In this document: positions 1-5,615 of the stretch, piece after piece
Layout of the letters: each line of letters begins with the position of its first letter
How positions within the stretch are numbered: position 1 is the stretch's first letter
Source of the DNA: JAABYT01 sp964194585
GTDB taxonomy: Bacteria; Pseudomonadota; Gammaproteobacteria; HK1
Assembly: GCA_964194585.1 (NCBI GenBank)
Contig: CAXMNG010000079.1
Coordinates: forward strand, 1-5,615
Length of the DNA stretch: 5,615 nt
Direction: 5' to 3'
Notes under the pieces: model-generated
Databases searched by the model: none
What the model saw: only the letters and a program-made list of their open reading frames with translations
What the model was told of the DNA's origin: nothing
Made by a program: the position numbers and the translations under genes

Positions 1-525
1 AAAGCACCGCTCGGCGGCGGCGGCGGCCGGCGGGGATATGTAGTCTCCGCTGCGTGCGAAGGCATCCGCGTACCGCGCGGCGGCCCGCCGGGCCTTCTTC
101 TGCGAGCGATGCGGGATCTGCTCGAGAATATTGGCCGCCTCGATCTCGATCAGCGCTGCCAGAGTATCCCGATCCAGCTCCAGATCACGGTCGTGGACGA
201 TGTCGCGGAGACAGAATCGTGGCTCGCCCAGATGCTCGTAGAAGCGTCGCCGGTCGGTGACACAAAATAGGTGAACCAAGCGCTCCGCCCCCGCCCCGAT
301 GACATCCCGGATCTCATCGCGCATGCTGAGTTCCACCGATTGCTTGTTAAAAGCGTAAGTGCCATAGATGCTGTGAAAGAGACCTGCAACGCAGATGTTC
401 GGTTCGTTCCCCCATTCCACCAGCAGATCGTGCGTACCCTGCAGATGATCGAGGAGCGTGCGCCGCGAATGGGAAGTGACGTGCGCGTCGAGCTGCTCGA
501 GCAGCACCATGTGACGCGCGTTCAT
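1..525 (-). CDS. DUF6817 domain protein, C-terminus cut by window edge
   Basis: An open frame of 175 codons runs from an ATG at 525-523 off the left edge with no stop. I recognise the sequence as the DUF6817 type; no biochemical function is established for it. Key residues are the block L24-L-D-H27-L-x-G-T31 followed by LLVEWGN (34-40), then the signature A47-GLFHSIYGT-Y57, and a later LFCVTDRRRFY (86-96). The spacing of H27, H51 and D91 in a predicted all-helical fold resembles HD-type metal hydrolases, but that is my inference. The tail is Pro/Ala-rich (five Ala codons from a CGG repeat at 12-26), so the protein probably ends soon after the edge. It starts 45 bases after the aacS stop, in the same frame, with no in-frame start codon between, so ATG 525 is the earliest possible start. 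Its RBS is weak, which suggests dependence on read-through translation from the operon. No signal peptide is visible, so it is probably cytosolic. Confidence 0.85.
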   Translation of the reverse strand, partial: MNARHMVLLEQLDAHVTSHSRRTLLDHLQGTHDLLVEWGNEPNICVAGLFHSIYGTYAFNKQSVELSMRDEIRDVIGAGAERLVHLFCVTDRRRFYEHLGEPRFCLRDIVHDRDLELDRDTLAALIEIEAANILEQIPHRSQKKARRAAARYADAFARSGDYISPPAAAAAERCF

Positions 526-570
526 ATTTTCTCGATGCTCACTACGATCCTTCCCTCTCTTTTCCGTGGC

Positions 571-2523
571 TCACGTCTCGAGCAGCGAAATGCCGCGAAA
601 TAGTTCCAATGCTTCCGGATTGGCGAGCGCGTCCTTGTTCTTGACTTGGCGACCGTGCACGACGTCGCGCACGGCGAGCTCGACAATTTTGCCATTCTTG
701 GTGCGCGGAATGTCGGCTACCTGCACGATTCTGGCGGGCACGTGCCGGGGCGTAGTATTGCGCCGAATCTTTTTCTTTATTCGATCGCGCAGTTCATCGT
801 CCAGACTGACGTCTTCGCGAAGCACCACGAACAACACGACACGCACGTCGCCGTCCCAGTCCTGGCCGATGACGAGGCCCTCGACCACTTCGTCCAGCTG
901 CTCCACCTGACGGTAAATCTCCGCCGTGCCGATGCGAACGCCACCGGGATTCAGAACGGCGTCGGATCGCCCATATACGATCATTCCGCCGTTCTCGGTG
1001 AGCACCACGTAGTCGCCGTGGCACCAGATGCCGGGAAACTTCTCGAAATAGGCCGCGTGATATTTGGCTCCGTCGGGGTCGTTCCAGAATCCGACCGGCA
1101 TGGACGGAAAGGGGCGCCGGCAAACAAGCTCACCTTTGGCACCCACGACTGCGTTGCCATCATCGTCGTAGGCGGCCACGTCCATGCCGAGGCCCAGGCA
1201 TTGGATCTCCCCCCGATACACCGGCAGGGCCGAATTACCGAGGGCGAAGCACGAGACGATGTCGGTACCGCCGGTAATGGAGGATAGACAAACATCGCTC
1301 TTGATGTGCTCGTAGACGAAGTCGAAGCTTTCGGGAACCAGCGGTGAACCGGTTGAAAGAATCGTCCGAACCGAATCCAGGGCGTGGCTGCTGGCCGGTT
1401 TCAAACCGGATTTTTTCAATGCGTCGATGAACTTGGCAGACGTTCCGAAGTGGGTGATTCCTGCCTCGTCCGCGTAATCGAAAAGCGCATTACCGTTCGG
1501 GTAGAAGGGCGCTCCGTCATAGAGCAGCAAGGTGGCGCCCGAGGCCAGGGCAGACGCGAGCCAGTTCCACATCATCCATCCGCAGGTGGTGAAGTACATC
1601 AGGCGATCGCCGGTGCGGATGTCGGATTGCAGCTGATGCTCTTTGAGATGCTGTAAGAGCGTGCCGCCGGCACCATGCACCATGCACTTGGGCACGCCGG
1701 TGGTTCCAGAAGAGTACATGATGAACAGCGGATGGTCGAAGGGCAGCCGTTCGAATGGGATATCCCCTGGCGTGCAGCCTGCCGTGAAGGCCTCCAGGCC
1801 AACGGCCTTCGGTAGCCCGTGGATGTTCGGCGTCGCCTCGGTGTAGGGAACGACGATCACCCGTTCCACGTCCGCAAGCTCGTTGAGAATCTCCGCGGTA
1901 CGCGCGAGGGAATCGTGCTTCCTACCGTTGTAGAAGTAGCCATCGACGGTGAACAAAACCTTCGGTGCAATCTGACCAAAGCGATCCACCACGCCGCGCA
2001 CGCCGAAATCCGGCGAGCAGGAAGACCACACGGCGCCCAGACTGGTGGCGGCGAGCATGGCGATGATCGCCTCGGGCATGTTGGGCAGATAGCCGGCCAC
2101 CCGATCACCGCGGGAAACGCCGGCATCGGCGAGCGCCCGGGCGAGCACCGACACGGCGTCGTAGAGCTCTGCGAAAGACAGGCTTCGGCGCACCTGGTCC
2201 TCACCGCGAAACACGATGGCCTCCCCGTCATCGCGCCGCTGCAGCAGGTTCTCCGCGTAATTGAGCCAGGCCTGGGGAAACCACCGCGCCCCGGGCATCC
2301 GCTCGCCGTGCTCCAGCACCGTGTCGCCCTTGCTGTCGGCGACGACCTCGGCGAATCCCCACATGGCATCCCAGAACTGCTCCGGATGCTCCACCGACCA
2401 ACGGTGCAGGGATTGGTAGTCCGCCGCTTGCGCGTTCCAGCTCTTGTTCACGAACGCAGTGAAGCGCGTTACCTGGGCGGCGGCGATGCGCTCGGCGGAT
2501 GGTCTCCAGAGTGCCTCGCCCAT
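571..2523 (-). CDS. aacS: Acetoacetyl-CoA synthetase (acetoacetate-CoA ligase)
   Basis: This enzyme activates acetoacetate with ATP and CoA to acetoacetyl-CoA, AMP and pyrophosphate (EC 6.2.1.16), feeding ketone bodies or polyhydroxybutyrate-derived acetoacetate into acetyl-CoA. It is a soluble member of the adenylate-forming (ANL) superfamily. The 650-residue length is normal for AacS. Numbering from the ATG at 2523: an acetyl-CoA-synthetase-type N-terminal domain (about 36-92, with SLHRWSVEHPEQFWD), the ATP-binding loop YSSGTTGVPKCMVHG (270-284), the AacS-typical stretch FTTCGWMMWNW (311-321), GGTDIVS (418-424), HGDY (502-505), the hinge motif GRSDAVLNPGGVRIG (518-532), and the C-terminal catalytic Lys612 in TKNGK. 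All core motifs are intact. A GTG at 2532 would add three residues, but the strong AGAGGAG site at 2538-2532 sits 8 bases from the ATG and overlaps the GTG, so I chose the ATG. It lies 5 bases after the thioesterase stop and is probably translationally coupled to it. Confidence 0.96.
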   Translation of the reverse strand: MGEALWRPSAERIAAAQVTRFTAFVNKSWNAQAADYQSLHRWSVEHPEQFWDAMWGFAEVVADSKGDTVLEHGERMPGARWFPQAWLNYAENLLQRRDDGEAIVFRGEDQVRRSLSFAELYDAVSVLARALADAGVSRGDRVAGYLPNMPEAIIAMLAATSLGAVWSSCSPDFGVRGVVDRFGQIAPKVLFTVDGYFYNGRKHDSLARTAEILNELADVERVIVVPYTEATPNIHGLPKAVGLEAFTAGCTPGDIPFERLPFDHPLFIMYSSGTTGVPKCMVHGAGGTLLQHLKEHQLQSDIRTGDRLMYFTTCGWMMWNWLASALASGATLLLYDGAPFYPNGNALFDYADEAGITHFGTSAKFIDALKKSGLKPASSHALDSVRTILSTGSPLVPESFDFVYEHIKSDVCLSSITGGTDIVSCFALGNSALPVYRGEIQCLGLGMDVAAYDDDGNAVVGAKGELVCRRPFPSMPVGFWNDPDGAKYHAAYFEKFPGIWCHGDYVVLTENGGMIVYGRSDAVLNPGGVRIGTAEIYRQVEQLDEVVEGLVIGQDWDGDVRVVLFVVLREDVSLDDELRDRIKKKIRRNTTPRHVPARIVQVADIPRTKNGKIVELAVRDVVHGRQVKNKDALANPEALELFRGISLLET

Positions 2524-2528
2524 GCCTG

Positions 2529-2939
2529 TCACTCCTCTTTCACGTCCGCGGGCAGCGCGCGTTTGCTGCCATCTTCGTTGAGTGCCACGAAGGTGAAGCT
2601 TCCCTGGGTGACTTTGACGGTCTCAGCGAAGTGGTGCTCGAGGCGACGGCGGGCCCAGGTTTCCACGTGCACGGTAATGGATGTGTTACCGACGCGCAGG
2701 GTACGACAGAAGCAGCTCACCTGATCACCCACGTACACGGGCCGGTGAAAGCTCATGGCTTCGATACCCACGGTGGCGACGCGGCCGCGGGCGCGCACGA
2801 TAGCGTAGCTGCCGGCGGCCAGATCCATCTGCGCCAGCAGCCAGCCGCCGAAGATGTCACCGTAGGCATTAGTGTCGGCCGGCATGGCGATGGTGCGCAG
2901 TTCCGCCTCGCGCTGCGGGGGGCTTTGTTCGGCAGGCAT
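2529..2939 (-). CDS. Hotdog-fold acyl-CoA thioesterase, YciA type
   Basis: This 136-residue protein should hydrolyse acyl-CoA to free acid and CoA in the cytosol. It is a single-hotdog protein close to YciA of E. coli and Haemophilus, and of typical length. The family signature RTIAMPADTNAYGDIFGGW (15-33) carries Asn24 and Asp28, with Asp28 matching the catalytic aspartate of the YciA group; QMD (37-39) follows on the hotdog helix. Later strands include HRPVYVGDQVS (65-75) and TSITVHVETWARR (86-98). YciA enzymes have broad specificity and act as hexamers, so the substrate cannot be read from sequence. The ATG at 2939 is supported by AAAGGAG seven bases upstream. The same frame stays open upstream to 3506, but that part has no family resemblance and overlaps the divergent gene. 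It is the first gene of the leftward unit and ends 5 bases before the aacS ATG. A role in relieving CoA trapping beside two CoA ligases is an inference. Confidence 0.93.
   Translation of the reverse strand: MPAEQSPPQREAELRTIAMPADTNAYGDIFGGWLLAQMDLAAGSYAIVRARGRVATVGIEAMSFHRPVYVGDQVSCFCRTLRVGNTSITVHVETWARRRLEHHFAETVKVTQGSFTFVALNEDGSKRALPADVKEE
2532..2538 (-). promoter_or_regulatory. Ribosome binding site of aacS
   Basis: On the minus strand AGAGGAG lies 8 bases before the ATG at 2523 and inside the last codons of the thioesterase gene. Its last base is the first base of the alternative GTG start at 2532, so it cannot serve that start. It therefore decides the aacS start in favour of the ATG. 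Confidence 0.75.
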
Positions 2940-2946
2940 AGTGAGT

Positions 2947-2953
2947 CTCCTTT
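2947..2953 (-). promoter_or_regulatory. Ribosome binding site of the thioesterase gene
   Basis: AAAGGAG on the minus strand is a near-perfect Shine-Dalgarno sequence 7 bases before the ATG at 2939. It fixes the start of the thioesterase and rules out the long upstream extension of the frame. Confidence 0.8.
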
Positions 2954-3054
2954 GCGGATATCGGTTGCTCCGAACCCGGGTATTGTAATGGCTGCCCATT
3001 GCCTCTAGCGTTGTGCCTGCCCGTAGGAGCGACGATTCACCACCGGGAAGCGCC

Positions 3055-3060
3055 GGGAGG
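3055..3060 (+). promoter_or_regulatory. Likely ribosome binding site of the acyl-CoA ligase gene
   Basis: GGGAGG lies 11 bases before the ATG at 3072, with a purine-rich GGAAAAAGA in between. The spacing is a little long, so initiation may be moderate, but no better in-frame start is nearby. Confidence 0.5.
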
Positions 3061-3071
3061 CCGGAAAAAGA

Positions 3072-4721
3072 ATGACGAATAAGACCCGCGCCGCCAACCC
3101 CTACGAAGACGGCCTCCCGCGGACGGCGGCCAACTTCGCGCCGCTGACACCGCTCGTTTTCCTGGCCCGCACGGCCGAAGTGTATCCCGAGCACCCGTCG
3201 GTGATTCACAGGGAAACCCGCTACACCTGGGCCCAGACTTATGCCCGTTGCCGGCGCCTGGCGTCGGCACTGGCGAAAAGGGGGGTTTCCAGCGGCGACA
3301 CAGTGTCCATTATCGCCCCAAACGTGCCCGCCATCTATGAGGCGAGCTTCGGTGTCCCGATGCTCGGGGCGGTGCTCAACACCATCAACACCCGCCTGGA
3401 CGCAGCCACCATCGCATTCGCCCTCGAGCATGCGGAAACGAAAGTGTTGATTACCGATCGGGAATTCTCGCCGACGGTGGCCACGGCCCTCGCCGCGCTC
3501 AACCACCCGCCGCTGGTCATCGATATCGACGACCCAATAGCGCCCCCCGGAGAGCTGCTGGGTGAGCTGACCTACGAAGAATTACTCGACCAGGGCGACC
3601 CGGGCTTCGAGTGGATTCCGCCTGACGACGAATGGCGCGCCATCTCACTCAATTACACCTCCGGCACCACGGGTGATCCAAAGGGCGTCGTGTACCACCA
3701 CCGGGGCGCGTATCTGAATGCTCTCAGCAACGCCATCGGCTGGAACATGGCCCACCACCCCGTGTACCTCTGGACCCTACCGATGTTTCATTGCAACGGC
3801 TGGTGTTTCCCCTGGACCATCGCCGCCCTGGCCGGCACCAATATCTGTCTGCGCAAGGTGGAGGCGGGCGCCATATTCGATGCCATCGCCGACCGGGGCG
3901 TGACCCATTTCTGCGGTGCGCCCATCGTGCTGGGTCTCATCCTCAATGCCGCGCCGGAAGAGCGGCGCAGCTTCGACCACAGGGTGCACGTGATGACCGC
4001 CGCCGCCCCGCCGCCGGCGGCGGTGCTGGAGGCCATGGAGAAGAACGGCTTTCACATGACCCACGCCTACGGTCTCACCGAGACCTATGGACCGGCTGTC
4101 ATATGCGCCTGGAAGAATGAGTGGGATGCGCTGCCTATGCAGGAACGAGCGGTCCGAAAATCACGCCAGGGCGTTCGCTATCACGTCCTGGACGGGCTGG
4201 ACGTCATGAACCCGGAGACCATGCAGCCGGTACCCCGTGACGGCGAGACCATGGGAGAGGTGATGTTTCGTGGCAACGTCGTCATGAAAGGCTACCTCAA
4301 GAACCCCGGGGCCACCGAGGCGGCCATGGCCGGCGGCTGGTTTCATTCCGGCGACCTGGGCGTCATGCATCCCGATGGCTACCTGCAGCTCAAGGATCGC
4401 TCCAAGGACGTCATCATTTCCGGGGGCGAAAACATCTCTTCCATCGAGGTTGAAGACACGCTTTATCGTCACCCGGCGGTTCTGGAAGCCGCGGTGGTGG
4501 CGCGCAGCGACGAGAAGTGGGGAGAGACACCCTGCGCGTTCGTGACGCTGAAAGACGATGCCCCGGCGATCTCCGCCGAGGATATCATCGCCTTCTGCCG
4601 CGATCATCTGGCCCACTTCAAGGTGCCCAGGACCGTCGTCTTCAGCCCCCTGCCAAAAACGTCCACCGGCAAGATTCAAAAATACAAACTCCGCGAGCGT
4701 GCCGCGGAACTCGCCTCGTAA
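3072..4721 (+). CDS. Acyl-CoA ligase (AMP-forming), DmdB / plant AAE-like subfamily
   Basis: This 549-residue cytosolic enzyme adenylates a carboxylic acid with ATP and transfers it to CoA. The N-terminal PYEDGLPRTAANFAPLTPLVF (10-30 region) and FHCNGWCFPW (239-248) are typical of the subfamily that contains methylmercaptopropionate-CoA ligase DmdB and plant acyl-activating enzymes such as AAE1, which use short or medium acids. ANL motifs are all present: NYTSGTTGDPKGV (194-206), YGLTETYG (333-340), HSGDLG (425-430), DRSKDVIISGGENISSIEVE (442-461) and the C-terminal catalytic Lys534 in KTSTGK. The length is normal and nothing is broken. The substrate is open: DMSP-derived methylmercaptopropionate is possible, but no dmdC, dmdD or dmdA neighbour is present, and many family members simply activate butyrate-to-octanoate-range acids. 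It heads the rightward unit, diverges from the thioesterase and aacS genes, and is followed after 4 bases by the TPR gene. Confidence 0.94.
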   Translation: MTNKTRAANPYEDGLPRTAANFAPLTPLVFLARTAEVYPEHPSVIHRETRYTWAQTYARCRRLASALAKRGVSSGDTVSIIAPNVPAIYEASFGVPMLGAVLNTINTRLDAATIAFALEHAETKVLITDREFSPTVATALAALNHPPLVIDIDDPIAPPGELLGELTYEELLDQGDPGFEWIPPDDEWRAISLNYTSGTTGDPKGVVYHHRGAYLNALSNAIGWNMAHHPVYLWTLPMFHCNGWCFPWTIAALAGTNICLRKVEAGAIFDAIADRGVTHFCGAPIVLGLILNAAPEERRSFDHRVHVMTAAAPPPAAVLEAMEKNGFHMTHAYGLTETYGPAVICAWKNEWDALPMQERAVRKSRQGVRYHVLDGLDVMNPETMQPVPRDGETMGEVMFRGNVVMKGYLKNPGATEAAMAGGWFHSGDLGVMHPDGYLQLKDRSKDVIISGGENISSIEVEDTLYRHPAVLEAAVVARSDEKWGETPCAFVTLKDDAPAISAEDIIAFCRDHLAHFKVPRTVVFSPLPKTSTGKIQKYKLRERAAELAS

Positions 4722-4725
4722 CGCA

Positions 4726-5421
4726 ATGAGCGTGTACAGCGACCGGCGTGGGATCACGTATACGGCGGCCAGCCAGGACGCGGTGGATCACTTCGACGCC
4801 ACCATCACCGAGTATGTGCACATGGGCATCGAGACCGGTGCACGGTTGAAGGAAACCCTCGCGGCGGATGCCGAGTTTCCCATGGCCCATATCTTGCGCG
4901 GCTGCTTCATGCAGCTTTTCTGTATCCCGGCGCTCACGGAGAAAGCGAAGCAGTCCCTGGCAAAAGCGCGCGAGGCGAGCGCCTCTATTGGCGTCGACGA
5001 CAGAGAGCAGCACCACATCGACGCGCTGGGCGCTTGGGTTGCAGGGGATATGCGCTCGGCGCTGGAGCATTGGGAGTCGATACTCCTTGACCACCCCCTC
5101 GACATGCTGGCCGTGAAATTGTCGCAGTTCACGCATTTCTATCTGGGCAACAGCCGGCAGATGCGCGATTCTATCGCGCGCATTCTGTATGTCTGGCACC
5201 CGGAGGTACCGGGTCATGCCAACGTGCTGGGCATGTATGCGTTCGGGCTGGAAGAGTGCGGGGACTACGCAGGGGCGGAGCGCACGGGCCGGCTGGCAGT
5301 GGAAAGCGATCCCGCGGACCCCTGGTCGGTGCACGCGGTAGCCCACGTCCTGGAGATGCGGGACCGGCGCCGGGATGGGATCGCCTGGTTACGCAAGCCG
5401 GCAGCTACGCTGCGACCATAG
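4726..5421 (+). CDS. TTC38/StaR-like tetratricopeptide protein, 3'-truncated
   Basis: A 231-residue soluble helical protein begins at the ATG 4 bases after the ligase stop. No Shine-Dalgarno site is visible, so translation probably depends on coupling. It resembles the N-terminal half of the TTC38/StaR-like TPR family, whose full proteins are about 430-470 residues; their molecular function is unknown. Family-like segments are AVDHFDATITEYVHMG (19-34), DREQHHIDALGAWVAGDM (92-109), a TPR-like pair around 111-150, and the conserved LGMYAFGLEECGDYAGAER (168-186) and HAVAHVLEM (203-211). Resemblance ends at about GIAWL (218-222); the last nine residues, RKPAATLRP, are unlike the family, and the stop at 5419-5421 falls where the second half should begin. 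The downstream DNA in another frame encodes a transporter, not the rest of this protein. So this is a broken gene and not a simple frameshift. Upstream in-frame codons back to 4558 lie inside the ligase gene and are not coding for this protein. It may be a non-functional remnant. Confidence 0.8.
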   Translation: MSVYSDRRGITYTAASQDAVDHFDATITEYVHMGIETGARLKETLAADAEFPMAHILRGCFMQLFCIPALTEKAKQSLAKAREASASIGVDDREQHHIDALGAWVAGDMRSALEHWESILLDHPLDMLAVKLSQFTHFYLGNSRQMRDSIARILYVWHPEVPGHANVLGMYAFGLEECGDYAGAERTGRLAVESDPADPWSVHAVAHVLEMRDRRRDGIAWLRKPAATLRP

Positions 5422-5615
5422 CGCTCTACATTCTGTCATTCGCAGTTCTGGTGTTCATCCGCATGCCGCCCGGGATCGTCGGTACTGCGCGCGTCACCGC
5501 TGCCGGGTTTCGCCTGCTCATGACCCGGCGCCGCTTCCTGGTGGCCGCCGCCAGCGCCATGCTCGGCTACGCCGTCATGAATCTGGTCATGACGGCGACG
5601 CCACTGGCGATGCAG
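5382..5615 (+). pseudogene. MFS transporter fragment (TM6 to TM7), 5'-truncated, runs off the right edge
   Basis: The frame from 5382 stays open to the window end (78 codons) and reads as the middle of a major facilitator superfamily permease. AGSYAATIALYILSFAVLVF (residues 6-25 of the fragment) is a hydrophobic segment fitting the end of TM6. It is followed by the inter-half cytoplasmic loop with Arg-rich LLMTRRRF (45-52), then by AAASAMLGYAVMNLVMTATP (55-74), a TM7-like segment with the GYxVMNLVMTATPLAM pattern seen in one group of bacterial MFS transporters. The expected first five to six helices and start codon are absent: the bases before about 5385 belong to the TPR gene in another frame. 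ATG codons at 5463 and 5520 exist but would start after TM6 and inside the loop, so they are unlikely true starts. The 3' part is outside the window, so whether the C-terminal half is intact is unknown. Substrate cannot be inferred. Confidence 0.7.

Larger units (their letters stand above)
2940..3071. promoter_or_regulatory. Divergent intergenic region with the promoters of both units
   Basis: This is the only gap of any size in the window and the only place from which both units can be transcribed, so it should hold two back-to-back promoters and any shared operator. The clearest candidate is a minus-strand TACAAT (2987-2982, five of six matches to the -10 consensus), which would give a leader of about 35 bases for the thioesterase gene. 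It has no recognisable -35 box and no extended -10, so it is weak. I found no convincing sigma-70 promoter on the plus strand and no clear inverted-repeat operator. The call rests on gene geometry, not on a recognised site. Confidence 0.55.

Noticed and set aside
12..26. Five tandem CGG triplets considered as a simple-sequence repeat of interest.
   Set aside because: They encode a short alanine run in the variable tail of the DUF6817 protein and are explained by GC-rich codon use; five units is too few for a notable repeat.
271..603. A 110-codon plus-strand open frame at the left end.
   Set aside because: It is antisense to the DUF6817 gene, which has strong family motifs; the plus-strand translation resembles nothing I know.
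646..1287. A 213-codon plus-strand open frame antisense to the 3' half of aacS.
   Set aside because: It mirrors the conserved aacS coding sequence and has no recognisable domain or RBS; antisense frames of this length are common at this GC content.
1819..2724. A 301-codon open frame on the plus strand antisense to aacS and the thioesterase gene.
   Set aside because: It is a shadow of two well-recognised genes in GC-rich DNA. Its translation is rich in His, Arg and Gly with no family resemblance, and it crosses a gene boundary.
2982..3039. Candidate promoter boxes: minus-strand TACAAT at 2987-2982, and plus-strand TTGCCT or TTGTGC as -35 elements.
   Set aside because: The minus-strand box has no partner -35, and the plus-strand elements have no acceptable -10 at 16-18 bases, so none is called as a separate feature.
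2940..3506. A 189-residue N-terminal extension of the thioesterase frame back to 3506.
   Set aside because: The extension is low-complexity in Gly/Arg, lies over the divergent ligase gene and its promoter region, and the ATG at 2939 has a near-perfect RBS and matches the family's length.
4558..4725. An upstream start for the TPR protein, which would give 287 residues.
   Set aside because: These codons lie wholly within the C-terminal domain of the ligase up to its stop; TPR family resemblance begins just after the ATG at 4726.
4161..4757. A 198-codon minus-strand open frame across the 3' end of the ligase gene.
   Set aside because: It is a shadow of conserved ANL motifs, including the catalytic-lysine region, and shows no protein family resemblance.

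Overview
The window is GC-rich coding DNA with almost no free space. It looks like a chromosomal segment of a high-GC Pseudomonadota bacterium, probably a gammaproteobacterium. That placement is inferred from codon use, the style of Shine-Dalgarno sites and the family resemblance of the proteins, and it is not proven. There are no RNA genes, insertion sequences, CRISPR arrays or phage genes that I can see.

The layout is two divergent transcription units separated by about 130 bases (2940-3071). The leftward unit reads, in order of transcription: a small YciA-type hotdog acyl-CoA thioesterase (2939-2529), acetoacetyl-CoA synthetase AacS (2523-571), and a DUF6817 protein (525 to beyond base 1). 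The first two are only 5 bases apart and the third starts 45 bases after aacS, so this is almost certainly one operon. The rightward unit reads: a medium/short-chain acyl-CoA ligase of the DmdB/plant-AAE type (3072-4721), then 4 bases later a TTC38/StaR-like tetratricopeptide protein (4726-5421).

Together the genes concern acyl-CoA balance. Two ATP-dependent CoA ligases of different subfamilies (one for acetoacetate, one for a small or medium carboxylic acid) flank a thioesterase that runs the opposite reaction. A reasonable reading is catabolism of ketone bodies, branched-chain amino acids, polyhydroxybutyrate breakdown products or short fatty acids. The DUF6817 and TPR proteins have no established role in this.

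The most unusual spot is the right end. The TPR gene loses its family resemblance near codon 222 and stops at 5421. From about 5385 onward a different frame encodes the middle of a major facilitator superfamily transporter (end of TM6, cytoplasmic loop, TM7), with no N-terminal half. Two unrelated genes therefore meet inside both reading frames. This is either a real deletion or rearrangement that broke both genes, or a mis-joined contig.
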